Source: Hathewaya proteolytica DSM 3090 (lineage in GTDB: Bacteria; Bacillota; Clostridia; Clostridiales; Clostridiaceae). From it: a DNA stretch of 64,000 nucleotides. Every line of letters starts with the position of its first letter. The first letter of the stretch is position 1. Both the position numbers and the translations under genes were made by a program. The stretch is from assembly GCF_900142225.1 (NCBI RefSeq), contig NZ_FRAD01000014.1, forward strand, positions 31,566 through 95,565, given 5' to 3'. The notes below the pieces were generated by a model. That model saw only the letters and a program-made list of their open reading frames with translations. It did not search any database and was not told where the DNA came from. Below are positions 1-8,538 of this stretch, piece after piece.

Positions 1-429
1 GTAAATTTTTTCTAAATCACTACCATTATGGGCATTGTCATAATGAGATCTTACAGTTTCTATGTAATAGTGTCTCTTTCTAGGCAAAATAATATCGTAA
101 TTCTCTAAAAGACTTTCCGTCTCTGATTTATTTAAAATGAAGGACAACTTGTTATTTCTATGAAAGAATCTCTTCCATGGAGATTTTAGAGTAAAATACC
201 TTCTATAATGACACAATCCTATGTATTGACATTTTAGATTTTTGTACGCCCAATAAAGCCCAGTTAGTTCACAATAGTTTGGGTTTTTATCTGAAATATT
301 ATCTCCAGTGTTATCCCCCATATAGCCAAGTTTCTGTTTACCCTGGCAACCCACGTGAAGCGGTATATACATATTATCCTTGGGCATGTCATACTTCTTA
401 TGTGTAGCTACCAAGATTTTTATATCCAT
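1..429 (-). CDS. DUF4422-type glycosyltransferase, N-terminal part (runs off the left edge)
   Basis: An open frame of 143 codons runs from an ATG at 429 to the window edge. It starts MDIKILVATHKKYDMP and continues with MYIPLHVGCQGK, a GDNTGDNISDKNPNYCELTG segment and LYWAYKNLKCQYIGLCHYRR. This pattern (early beta strand, conserved DNISxKNxxYCELT, then HYRR) is what I know from DUF4422 proteins, putative glycosyltransferases of capsule and surface polysaccharide clusters. The start lies inside the 3' end of glf in another frame, giving a 32-nt overlap. A ribosome binding site (AAAGGAGAG) sits about 9 nt before the ATG, so translation is probably coupled to glf. The C-terminus lies outside the window. 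The acceptor and sugar cannot be told from sequence. Confidence 0.85.
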   Translation of the reverse strand, partial: MDIKILVATHKKYDMPKDNMYIPLHVGCQGKQKLGYMGDNTGDNISDKNPNYCELTGLYWAYKNLKCQYIGLCHYRRYFTLKSPWKRFFHRNNKLSFILNKSETESLLENYDIILPRKRHYYIETVRSHYDNAHNGSDLEKIY

Positions 430-1537
430 CACCTATAAGCTCTCCTTTAGCCATTTTTAAAGCTTCTTTTATGACCTTGTGCATGTCATAATACTTGTAT
501 TCCCCAAGTCTGCCACCAAACAATATATGTTTATCCCCCATTGCCAATGCTCTATATTTTTCGTATACTTCTTTGTTCCTATCATCTAATACTGGATAAT
601 AAGGTTCCTCTCCCGGTGTCCATTCTAGTGGGTATTCCCTTGTTATTACAGTGCAGCTGCTGTGACATTCTTTTTGAAAATGCCTGTGTTCGATGATTCT
701 TGTGTATGGAACATCTGAAGAAGTGTAGTTCACCACTGCATTTCCCTGATAATTTTCCTTCGAAATAACTTCTTCCTCTAGTTTAAGACTTCTATATTGA
801 AGATGTCCAAATCTATAACCATAATACTCGTCTATCATACCTGTGTATATAATCTTGTCTGCCACATTTTCGTACAAATTTTTTTCCTTTAGAAAATCCG
901 TATTTAGAAAAACGTCAGCATCCTTTAAGAGCCCTTGGATAAGCTTTGTATAACCACCCTCAGGTATGCCTTGATATTTATCATTAAAGTAATTGTTGTC
1001 GTAAGTATACCTAACTGGTATTCTCTTTATTATAAAAGAAGGAAGCTTGCTACAAGGTCTTCCCCATTGTTTTTCAGTATAACCTTTAATTAACTTTTCA
1101 TAAATATCCGTACCCACAAGAGAAATAGCCTGTTGTTCTAAATTGCATATATCAACACAGTTGTATGCTTTTTTTTGGCTTTCAATTCTCTCCTTTGCCT
1201 CTTCTGGTGTAACAACACCCCACAATTTATTAAAGGTGTTCATATTAAAAGGGAGATTGTATATCTCTCCCTTGTAGTTTGCTATGGGCGAATTTATAAA
1301 GTTATTAAATTTAACAATTTTATTTACGTAATTCCAGATTTCTTCATCATCTGTATGAAAAATATGTGCTCCATATTTATGAACTTGTATCCCTTGAAAT
1401 TCCTCACAATACACGTTCCCGCCAACATGATCTCTTTTATCAATAACTATACAACTTTTCCCATACTTAGCAGCCTCGTGTGCAAATACAGCCCCGAAAA
1501 GCCCAGCACCTACCACTAAATAATCATACTTCTTCAT
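398..1537 (-). CDS. glf: UDP-galactopyranose mutase
   Basis: Interconverts UDP-galactopyranose and UDP-galactofuranose, giving the Galf donor for cell-surface glycans. The 379-aa length is normal for the family. The N-terminus has the FAD-binding GxGxxG (residues 10-15, GAGLFG) followed by a typical glutamate-terminated beta strand. The region around GAHIFHTDDEEIWNYV, the GYTEKQWG segment, and the C-terminal FGGRLGEYKYYDMHKVI are family hallmarks. It lies 2 nt downstream of a sugar-phosphate transferase gene and overlaps the DUF4422 gene, so the three form one polysaccharide operon. Whether Galf goes to a capsule or another surface polymer is not shown here. Confidence 0.95.
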   Translation of the reverse strand: MKKYDYLVVGAGLFGAVFAHEAAKYGKSCIVIDKRDHVGGNVYCEEFQGIQVHKYGAHIFHTDDEEIWNYVNKIVKFNNFINSPIANYKGEIYNLPFNMNTFNKLWGVVTPEEAKERIESQKKAYNCVDICNLEQQAISLVGTDIYEKLIKGYTEKQWGRPCSKLPSFIIKRIPVRYTYDNNYFNDKYQGIPEGGYTKLIQGLLKDADVFLNTDFLKEKNLYENVADKIIYTGMIDEYYGYRFGHLQYRSLKLEEEVISKENYQGNAVVNYTSSDVPYTRIIEHRHFQKECHSSCTVITREYPLEWTPGEEPYYPVLDDRNKEVYEKYRALAMGDKHILFGGRLGEYKYYDMHKVIKEALKMAKGELIGDGYKNLGSYT

Positions 1538-1539
1538 AC

Positions 1540-2211
1540 CTATTTTGCTCCTCGTCCCCTAAAGACTTCCACGAAAGTCTTTAAAATTATAGTAAAATCA
1601 AGCAATAAATTTCGTCTATCTATATATTCCATATCCAGTTGAACTCTCTGTTCATATGTAGTGTCGCTTCTTCCATTAACTTGCCAATAACCCGTAAGTC
1701 CTGGTTTTACGCTTAAAAGCTTATGACCATACTTTCCGTATAGTTCTATTTCCTTTTCTACAATAGGTCTCGGTCCAACTATGGTTAAATCACCTTTTAA
1801 AATGTTTAGAAGTTGTGGTAGCTCATCTAGACTGGTTTTACGCAAAAAACCGCCTATTTTCGTTATTCTCGGATCATCTTCCAGTTTAAAGTTCTTCTTA
1901 AATTCTTCCTTTTGATCCTCTGGAAGCTTCTCGATGAGATCCTCTGCATCCTGTACCATGGTTCTAAACTTGTAAACCTTAATTATCTTGCCTCTATAGC
2001 CTAATCTTTTGTGAGCAAAAAACACTGGACCCTTAGAATCTAGCTTTACAATGATAGCTAGAATGAAAAACACTGGGCTAAGAAGCAAAATTCCTACTAT
2101 GGATCCTACAATATCCACCAATCTCTTAACAAAATAATACATGAAACTCTTTTCGCACTGAATATATTCATCACGAGTAATCTCGTTTTTATCTGTGTCT
2201 ATTCCAACCAT
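1540..2211 (-). CDS. Undecaprenyl-phosphate sugar phosphotransferase (bacterial sugar transferase)
   Basis: Membrane enzyme that starts polymer repeat assembly by moving a sugar phosphate from a UDP-sugar to undecaprenyl phosphate. At 223 aa it is the short type: one re-entrant or transmembrane segment (about residues 35-58, VGSIVGILLLSPVFFILAII) and the catalytic core. Core motifs are VYKFRTMV, FLRKTSLDELPQLLNILKG, TIVGPRP and PGLTGYWQVNGRS, all diagnostic of this family (EpsE/WcaJ C-terminal domain type). It is the first gene of the visible polysaccharide operon, with glf immediately after. A GGAGG-type site precedes the ATG at 2211. The sugar used cannot be predicted reliably. Confidence 0.93.
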   Translation of the reverse strand: MVGIDTDKNEITRDEYIQCEKSFMYYFVKRLVDIVGSIVGILLLSPVFFILAIIVKLDSKGPVFFAHKRLGYRGKIIKVYKFRTMVQDAEDLIEKLPEDQKEEFKKNFKLEDDPRITKIGGFLRKTSLDELPQLLNILKGDLTIVGPRPIVEKEIELYGKYGHKLLSVKPGLTGYWQVNGRSDTTYEQRVQLDMEYIDRRNLLLDFTIILKTFVEVFRGRGAK

Positions 2212-2394
2212 TTTTGTTTCCTCCTATGCACAGCGTGTCCGTTGTTATCTTCCTCATAAGTATAAGGAATTGTTACAACAGCTAGCCATCAGATAAAATT
2301 ATTATATCACATAATAATTCATTATACCATTTATAATAATTTCTGTAACCTTCTCATATAATTATTACAACAAACAATTCTTAAGGAGCTAAAT

Positions 2395-2778
2395 ATGTCA
2401 AAATCAGATTTATATGTCATTCCAAAAGAAGACATAAATAATTTTCTAGACTATGCGGACAACATAAGTATCTTTACACCTCCTAAAATTAAGCCGGGAA
2501 ATAAAGTAAATAAAACTGGTGCAAAATCCATAAAATTAATAGAAGAGTTAAAAGAACAAAAGTCCATAATCAATAAACTAATAGAGACAAAAGAAGAGTT
2601 ATCTGAAAAATACCTTAAATTATCCTCCCTTTACAGTAGCCTAGAGCAAAGGCTGAGTTTGTCGGAAAAGCAAAGTGTAGAGTCTTTGATGGAAACCCTT
2701 GCGGCACTTGAAAATAACAATGATTTTTTAGATACTTTGTTAAATACATTATTGCCTGAAAACAACATGACACCTTAA
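2395..2778 (+). CDS. Hypothetical coiled-coil protein, 127 aa
   Basis: I do not recognise a family. The ATG at 2395 follows AAGGAG with good spacing, and the gene ends just before a strong hairpin terminator, so it is a real transcription unit. The N-terminal third is polar and contains IFTPPKIKPGNKVNK. Residues 45-115 form a likely coiled coil (KLIEELKEQKSIINKLIETK, then a second Leu/Ser-rich heptad run). There is no signal peptide, membrane segment or cysteine. It is divergent from the polysaccharide operon, with a 183-bp AT-rich spacer between. A link to the neighbouring coiled-coil gene at 3183-4601 is only a guess. Confidence 0.7.
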   Translation: MSKSDLYVIPKEDINNFLDYADNISIFTPPKIKPGNKVNKTGAKSIKLIEELKEQKSIINKLIETKEELSEKYLKLSSLYSSLEQRLSLSEKQSVESLMETLAALENNNDFLDTLLNTLLPENNMTP

Positions 2779-2794
2779 ATATGCGTATAAAAAC

Positions 2795-2826
2795 AAAGAG
2801 CCTGAAGCTTAAAACTTCGGCTCTTT
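2795..2826. terminator. Bidirectional Rho-independent terminator
   Basis: AAAGAGCC pairs with GGCTCTTT and GAAG with CTTC, leaving one bulged T and a 7-nt loop. It lies between the plus-strand coiled-coil gene and the minus-strand DUF3343 gene, so it can end both. Confidence 0.8.
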
Positions 2827-2840
2827 ACAAATGCAAAATA

Positions 2841-3098
2841 TTATACAAAAACATAGGTAATATAACCTTTGTAAGTTACCTTACCAAATATGCCTCTGCA
2901 GCTCAGGTTGTTCTGATTAATGATTTGAATTACTGTGTTGTAATCGCTAGCATTAAATTTAACAGATCTAGAACAGCCTACAGATATTTTGCTGGGCGTA
3001 GAAATAATCTCTGATTCCACCTTCATATCCCTTAACTTTCGATTGAGCATGCTTGTATGGGTATAGGATGCAAAAACAGCCAAATACTTTTCTTCCAT
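2841..3098 (-). CDS. DUF3343 protein, putative Se/S-carrier-like protein
   Basis: Small soluble 85-aa protein. The N-terminus (EKYLAVFASYTHTSMLNRKL), the middle STPSKISVGCSRSVKF with its single central cysteine before a basic/aromatic strand, and the C-terminal GIFGKVTYKGYITYVFV fit the DUF3343 family. That family is annotated as putative Se/S carrier-like. The ATG at 3098 follows AAGGAAGTG. A cysteine desulfurase-family gene lies 2.6 kb away on the same strand, and a multi-selenoprotein operon lies further right. A role in selenium or sulfur delivery is therefore attractive but not shown. The two genes are separated by an unrelated divergent pair, so they are not co-transcribed. Confidence 0.75.
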   Translation of the reverse strand: MEEKYLAVFASYTHTSMLNRKLRDMKVESEIISTPSKISVGCSRSVKFNASDYNTVIQIINQNNLSCRGIFGKVTYKGYITYVFV

Positions 3099-3182
3099 AA
3101 TTGCACTTCCTTGTATTATTAATGTTTGTGAATAGTTCTGCCTTAATTATTATATTCCATACAAGCATATCAGGTGATTACT

Positions 3183-4601
3183 TTACAACCTAAACAGACG
3201 CCTAAAGAATCCTTTTTCCAATTCTTCTTGAAGTTCATCTTCTAATTCCTCTATTATAATTTCCTTTTCCTTAACTTTAGCTTCTGCATCTTGGATTATT
3301 TTATTCTTACCTTGTATCACATCATCATTATTTTTTATAGTTTGTTCGTAAGATTCTATTATCCTGTTGCTCTCCATTAGCTCTTCTTCTAACCTATCCT
3401 TTTGTGACTTTATTATATTTAGTTCACTTAGATAATTTTCTATGGCATCTTTTTCTATGTCATATGACTTTATTTTATCTAAAACCATATTCTGTTTATT
3501 TATAATGCTATTTTTTAAATTTTCCACATTTCCCTCTATGGCCTTTCTTATTTCCTCAGAGCATTCTTCTTCAGGCTTATCCTCTAAATTTCTCTCATTG
3601 TCCGCACTGTCATTCACTTTGTTTTCTATCAATGTCTTAATATCTAAATTTTCCATAATACCACTCACACCTCTTTTAAGGGATTCTTTTTTGCATTTTA
3701 TGCAGAATTTTTCTACAACATAGCTCTCGCAAACAGTGAAATTCATATTTTCAAATTTCAATATATCAATGTTGTTTACACTGCAAAGGGGCGTTGTAGT
3801 GAGCATGGACTTATTTTCCCTCCAAACAGCGTACATTTCCTCTTGTTCTATGATATCAATTTTTTCTATTTTATGGATACTATGATGAATTTTCTGCTTT
3901 GTCAATTTTAGTTCCTTATCTAAAATTACAATTCTAACTGACCATATGGATGCAACGTGTTCCACCATAGCCACAATGGTAAATCCATGCTTTTTCTTTA
4001 CATCTAAACTCTCAATCTCGCCTCTTACATTTAACAGCTTTATTTCATCGCTCCACAGCTGAGATTTGTAGCCTCTATAGAAGATGTAGTTTTTGCTAAA
4101 CATCTTATCCACATAATAAAGGCCAATTTCTTGGAAATTATTATCCATTACACAATGCTTGTACCTAAGTGCCTTATTCAGGCTGTGTAGTACATTTTTC
4201 TTCACCGATTCTTCTTCGTATATGTAATGAATAAGTACATTTTTTACTTTGTTAGAATTATTTTTCAAGATGGCTATTATATTTATATTTCCACTTTCAA
4301 TGAACATATGGGCATTGCATATCTTATAATTACCTGAATAGTAGGAATACAGTATGCCCGTATTTATATTTTCATCTTGCAATATGCTACATTTCAAATC
4401 CTCTCCTTGTCTAAATAGCATATATATACTTCTACTGTCCTCCACGTAGACGCTTATCTCTTCTATGTCCCTACCCATATTCTTTGTAAATGATTTTAAA
4501 GCATCCTTTGTATTATCTACATATAGTACAAGTTCCTTTTCTTGATTTTTTTCAAAGGTATACATACAATCTTCTTTGTAAACTCGTATATACTTCTCCA
4601 T
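3183..4601 (-). CDS. Hypothetical protein with C-terminal coiled coil, 472 aa
   Basis: I do not recognise a family. Residues 1-290 alternate short beta-strand-like segments (for example SIYMLFRQGEDLKCS and IWSVRIVILDKELKLTKQ), suggesting a beta-rich, perhaps propeller-like, domain. Two CxxC-like cysteines (FCIKCKKE) follow near residue 300. The last 120 residues are a long acidic coiled coil ending in a basic patch, EKGFFRRLFRL, that could bind membrane or a partner. No signal peptide is visible. The ATG at 4601 follows AAGGTGATA. It is divergent from 4741-5625, sharing a 139-bp promoter region. The similar coiled-coil gene at 2395 may belong to the same process. Confidence 0.75.
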   Translation of the reverse strand: MEKYIRVYKEDCMYTFEKNQEKELVLYVDNTKDALKSFTKNMGRDIEEISVYVEDSRSIYMLFRQGEDLKCSILQDENINTGILYSYYSGNYKICNAHMFIESGNINIIAILKNNSNKVKNVLIHYIYEEESVKKNVLHSLNKALRYKHCVMDNNFQEIGLYYVDKMFSKNYIFYRGYKSQLWSDEIKLLNVRGEIESLDVKKKHGFTIVAMVEHVASIWSVRIVILDKELKLTKQKIHHSIHKIEKIDIIEQEEMYAVWRENKSMLTTTPLCSVNNIDILKFENMNFTVCESYVVEKFCIKCKKESLKRGVSGIMENLDIKTLIENKVNDSADNERNLEDKPEEECSEEIRKAIEGNVENLKNSIINKQNMVLDKIKSYDIEKDAIENYLSELNIIKSQKDRLEEELMESNRIIESYEQTIKNNDDVIQGKNKIIQDAEAKVKEKEIIIEELEDELQEELEKGFFRRLFRL

Positions 4602-4740
4602 ACCGCTATCACCTTCACCCTATGATTTTCCTATTACAATATATTCTTTGAGCAAAAAAAATATGATTTTATCTCACATATAATGTATATTTTCATATTA
4701 TGTAATAGATGAATATTATATTTTTAAGGAGGCTACAATT

Positions 4741-5625
4741 ATGGCACTTATGCCAATTTCAGAAATAAAATGTCCTATAGACATTACAGAACTACCCCAA
4801 TATACAGGTTTTGAACAATATCAACAGGTTATAGCTATAGAAGTTCCCGTAGTATACGATCAATGCCTTATAAAAAAATGTTTACTAGACGAAGAGGATC
4901 CAAGAATACTAGGAGCGACCCCTATATGTCCGGAACATTCCTACACAGCTGTTTCTGGATTAACCGCTGAATTTAAGAACGTTGCAGTTGGTACACCTGT
5001 TAATTTTAGAGGTTTTCGAGATTTCAAAGTCACAATAAACAGTGTATCAAGCACTACTGTGTCATCTACCCAAAAATCTGTAACTATTAACTATGAACTT
5101 GAATTTATAGCAGAAGTTTTTCTAGGAGCAGACTCCGAGTCCGAAACCATTACTATAAGTAACTTAACAGAGACGGTGTTGTTGGATTATCCTTCTAATG
5201 TTTCACAAATTTCTGTTTCAACAAATAGTTCCCCTAACTCCTTATCATCTCCAACTTTTAAAATCGTTTTATTACCTGATATTGCAAATTCAGGTGCTTA
5301 CTTCATTTATGAACCAACCGGCGGTGGTGGTGGTGGTGGCCAAGGCAACGATAAAGTAGATGTTACAGCATACTTTAACATCTGTTATACGTTGATGATA
5401 AAAGTTGAATTAGAATCTCAGATTCTTATACCATTCTATGGATTCTATAACACTGGCAAAACTTGTTCTTCCTCAGCAGATACTTGTCCTTGCATTCAGT
5501 GTTTAAACACTGCACCAGGACCATTCTATCCACCTATAGACTTCTCAGTGTTTGATTGTGTTTCTTCAACCCCATTATTACAGAGGGGAGAGAAAGCGCC
5601 TTTAGCAACTCCAACTAATGAGTAA
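4741..5625 (+). CDS. Hypothetical Gly-run, Cys-containing beta-rich protein, 294 aa
   Basis: No family recognised. It starts after a GGAGG-type site at about 4729 and ends before a clear terminator. There is no signal peptide. Residues 70-150 are Thr/Ser/Val-rich, beta-like repeats (SVSSTTVSSTQKSVTINYEL) that loosely recall the SPOCS/DUF3794 fold of spore coat morphogenetic proteins. A run of seven glycines (about residue 195-201) separates this from a C-terminal domain with a Cys-rich patch (ADTCPCIQCLN). Early cysteines flank KKCLLDEED. Spore-coat or exosporium use would fit the composition and the absence of secretion signals, but this is inference only. Confidence 0.7.
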   Translation: MALMPISEIKCPIDITELPQYTGFEQYQQVIAIEVPVVYDQCLIKKCLLDEEDPRILGATPICPEHSYTAVSGLTAEFKNVAVGTPVNFRGFRDFKVTINSVSSTTVSSTQKSVTINYELEFIAEVFLGADSESETITISNLTETVLLDYPSNVSQISVSTNSSPNSLSSPTFKIVLLPDIANSGAYFIYEPTGGGGGGGQGNDKVDVTAYFNICYTLMIKVELESQILIPFYGFYNTGKTCSSSADTCPCIQCLNTAPGPFYPPIDFSVFDCVSSTPLLQRGEKAPLATPTNE

Positions 5626-5629
5626 CCAA

Positions 5630-5664
5630 AAAGAGACCCTGCTTTTAGCAGAGCCTCTTTTTTT
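5630..5664. terminator. Bidirectional terminator
   Basis: AAAGAG/CTCTTT and CTGC/GCAG stems with a small internal loop are followed by a T-run on the plus strand and by T5 on the minus strand. It can end both the gene at 4741-5625 and the desulfurase gene at 5693-6841. Confidence 0.8.
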
Positions 5665-5692
5665 ATCTTTTAAATGAAACTTAACACTCTCT

Positions 5693-6841
5693 TCAATAAA
5701 ATACTTCCTCGTAAATATCCTTTATAGCTTCCACAAAGCGTTCCATATCCTTCATGGTATTAAAATACCCCGGAGTCACCCTAACTACACCCTGTCTCTC
5801 TGTGTTTATACACTTGTGGATCATGGCCGCACAATGGTATCCAGTTCTAACGGCTATATTCCTTTTATTTAAAGCAGTCCCCACCTCTGAAGGTTCCATA
5901 TAATCAATATTTATGGCTAGGGCACCTGCTCTTCTAGCCCTTATATCACCGTAAATCTTCACATAGCTGAGTTTTGCCAGTTCCCTTACAAGGTATTTTA
6001 TAAATTCATTTTCTTTTTTATCTATTCTTTCAGGCGTTTCTTTTTTAATAAATTTAATACCTTCACAAAGTCCTATTATGCCGGGAATATTGAGAGTTCC
6101 GCTTTCAAACTTATCTGGCACCATGGAAGGTTGAATCAATTCCAGTGAATTACTACCCGTGCCACCCATTTTTAATGGATTTACAATATCACATACACTT
6201 TCACTTATATACAGCCCGCCTATTCCCTGAGGTCCTAAAAGACCCTTGTGACCTGGGAACGCTAAAATGTCTATATTCTCTTCCTTTACATCTATATTCA
6301 GCTTTCCAGCACTTTGAGCTGCATCCACCATAAATATTATGCCGTGTTTTTTGCACAATCGACCTATATCCTTTATATCCTGGATAGTTCCCAATACGTT
6401 AGATACGTGGTTCACCACCATAAGCTTGGTATTTTCCCTAATGGCCCTTTCTAAATCTACCATATTGAGTTCCCCTAGCTCATTTACAGGTACAATAGTA
6501 TTGGTGACTCCCATTTGTTCCATAAACTTTATAGGTCTTAAAACTGCATTGTGTTCTATGGCTGTGGTGACAACGTGGTCACCCTTTTTTAAGGCTCCCT
6601 GTATAGCCGTGTTAATAGATTCCGTAGCACCACTTGTAAAAAATATATTTGAAGGGTTATCTATATTAAACAATTCTTTTATAAGTAGTCTAGTCTCTAA
6701 AATCTTCTCTTCAACAATTTCAGATAATTTATAGCTGCCCCTACCAGCGTTGACACCATACTTTTCTATATACTCTCTCATCTTTCGTCCTACATTGGGT
6801 GCCTTTGGATAAGTTGTGGCACCATTATCAAGATATATCAC
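5693..6841 (-). CDS. Cysteine desulfurase family protein (PLP-dependent, class V aminotransferase fold)
   Basis: Soluble PLP enzyme of 382 aa that would mobilise S (or Se) from cysteine (or selenocysteine) as a persulfide or selenide. Visible motifs: YLDNGATTYPK at the N-terminus, TSGATESINTAIQGAL, EHNAVLRPI, VDAAQSAG, the PLP lysine in FPGHKGLLGPQG, and the active-site cysteine in GYHCAAMIHK. The short active-site loop and the GPQGIGGLYI pattern match the desulfurase subfamily often found beside selenium genes rather than IscS/NifS. The start is GTG at 6841, with AAGGAG 7 nt upstream; an ATG one base earlier runs straight into TGA. No IscU-like partner is adjacent. Confidence 0.9.
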   Translation of the reverse strand: MIYLDNGATTYPKAPNVGRKMREYIEKYGVNAGRGSYKLSEIVEEKILETRLLIKELFNIDNPSNIFFTSGATESINTAIQGALKKGDHVVTTAIEHNAVLRPIKFMEQMGVTNTIVPVNELGELNMVDLERAIRENTKLMVVNHVSNVLGTIQDIKDIGRLCKKHGIIFMVDAAQSAGKLNIDVKEENIDILAFPGHKGLLGPQGIGGLYISESVCDIVNPLKMGGTGSNSLELIQPSMVPDKFESGTLNIPGIIGLCEGIKFIKKETPERIDKKENEFIKYLVRELAKLSYVKIYGDIRARRAGALAINIDYMEPSEVGTALNKRNIAVRTGYHCAAMIHKCINTERQGVVRVTPGYFNTMKDMERFVEAIKDIYEEVFY

Positions 6842-6915
6842 ATAATCACTCCTTTTAACATAAGTTATAATTATATAATATTAATGTAGGCTATAATAGG
6901 TACTACTTTTCTATA

Positions 6916-8538
6916 CTATTTGATTATATTCTCTCCCATTGCAATTCTCTTTTCTGCGTTGTCAACGATTTCATCTGGATATCCAATGTGTTTTAATATT
7001 CTTATGGCATTACGTGTTGGTGATACACCTTTTTTTATAAGGTAATCAAATATAAATTCATTTTCCTTCACGTCTTCTCTAAAGTAATAACATTCATACT
7101 TATCATTCAATAACTTTGTCAGCTCTAAATCGTGAGTAGCCACCAATACTAAGGCATTATTTTTGTCTAAGTAACTTAATATTTCCGTTGCTGCACTTAC
7201 TCTCTCCACAGGATTTGTGCCTCGGAATATTTCATCAATAAGAGCTAATACTGGCATCTCTTCATTGCACTTCTTTATGATCCTGAGTATGCCCTCAACC
7301 TCTCCATAGTAATAACTCTTTCCACTTAATAAATTGTCTTCAGGACTTATGGAACTTAAGGTGTAAAAATAAGAGGATTCATACGATTTTGCATTACAAG
7401 TACAAATAGTTTGAGCCATAACCGCGTTGGCCCCTATGGTCCTTAAAAATGTAGATTTTCCAGCCATATTTGAACCTGTAAGGATTATACCTCTTTCATC
7501 CATGGTTATATCATTGGGTACTGGATTTTCTAACATAGGATGGTAAATTCCTTTTGCATTGATGTACCTTCCGTTGTTTTTCAGCTGTGGCACGCAATAC
7601 TTATCTTGCTCCATTCCTTCTCTGTAGGATGCTATGGAAATAAGAGCATCCAGTTCACCTATGTTAAAGTAAATATTTTTCAATTCCTCTTTTACATTTA
7701 ATTTGTTAAGTTCTTTTATAACAGAGTAAAAGGCTCTTTCCTTCATAAAAGTGATAATATTTATGTATTCTAAAAAGGAGTCTATGAAATCATTTCCCGT
7801 TTTCATGCTCATAGCTGCAGCTTTTTTTCTTACAGTTTCACACTTTTTAGCGGAAGTAGCTAGAGGCTCTGTATATACCTTAAGTTCGTCTACTTTGATT
7901 TTCCCAAGCTTACCAGCCCCACTTATAAGGTATCCAAGGTATTTCATAGATTCCATGTATGTAGACAACGTGACCTCAGTTTTATAGTGAAACATTATAT
8001 CCACAACCACCAGTGTAAGTATGAGCAGCAATTTATTTATGCTAAAACCGGAAAATATCAGCCATATAATTGCCATAAAGTTCATCAAAGGCAATAAATA
8101 AAATAGGTACCTTATGGCGCTTTGATCTTTGAAATCATCCCATAGCATATCAAATACATCATTTTTATTCTTTCCTATTTTAGAAAGCTCTAGTTGCACT
8201 TGCATTCTCTCATTGTATTTTTCCTGAAAAAATCTTATTTTCTTATCTCTTTCCTTAAGCTTATCCTCTTCCATCAAAGGAGTTCTAAGCATACTATATA
8301 GAACCTGTTGTCCAACGGTAGTTTGGTTTCTATCTATCTTGCAAAACACTTGTTCTAAGTTAAGGTCCTCAAAGGTATTGTCGTCAATATAGAAGTCCAA
8401 TAACTCTCTTCCCTTTAATATATCAAATAAAGAACGTATGCTTTTAAAATTTCTTTTTATCTTGCTCTCCTTTCTCCAACTTTTTCGGATTTTCTCCATA
8501 TTTTTCTCTTCGCCAAATATACCCATATTATCATTCAC
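6916..8538 (-). CDS. Membrane-associated MutS-family ATPase
   Basis: 540-aa protein with the MutS clamp/core helices and a C-terminal ABC-type ATPase domain, but no mismatch-recognition domain. Walker A is TGSNMAGKST (about residues 354-363), Walker B is ALIDEIFRGTNPVERV, and ATHDLELTKL is the H-loop. Two hydrophobic spans at about residues 142-187 suggest membrane anchoring, which MutS and MutS2 do not have. The role in this subfamily is unknown; it is unlikely to be classical mismatch repair. The start is probably GTG at 8538, sharing its G with the TAG stop of the GNAT gene; ATG at 8526 is an alternative. The overlap implies translational coupling. Confidence 0.88.
   Translation of the reverse strand: MNDNMGIFGEEKNMEKIRKSWRKESKIKRNFKSIRSLFDILKGRELLDFYIDDNTFEDLNLEQVFCKIDRNQTTVGQQVLYSMLRTPLMEEDKLKERDKKIRFFQEKYNERMQVQLELSKIGKNKNDVFDMLWDDFKDQSAIRYLFYLLPLMNFMAIIWLIFSGFSINKLLLILTLVVVDIMFHYKTEVTLSTYMESMKYLGYLISGAGKLGKIKVDELKVYTEPLATSAKKCETVRKKAAAMSMKTGNDFIDSFLEYINIITFMKERAFYSVIKELNKLNVKEELKNIYFNIGELDALISIASYREGMEQDKYCVPQLKNNGRYINAKGIYHPMLENPVPNDITMDERGIILTGSNMAGKSTFLRTIGANAVMAQTICTCNAKSYESSYFYTLSSISPEDNLLSGKSYYYGEVEGILRIIKKCNEEMPVLALIDEIFRGTNPVERVSAATEILSYLDKNNALVLVATHDLELTKLLNDKYECYYFREDVKENEFIFDYLIKKGVSPTRNAIRILKHIGYPDEIVDNAEKRIAMGENIIK

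Noticed and set aside
1175..1519. Plus-strand 114-aa frame within glf
   Set aside because: Antisense shadow of a conserved enzyme gene.
2781..3014. Plus-strand 77-aa frame across the DUF3343 gene
   Set aside because: It begins in a terminator and is antisense to a better-supported gene.
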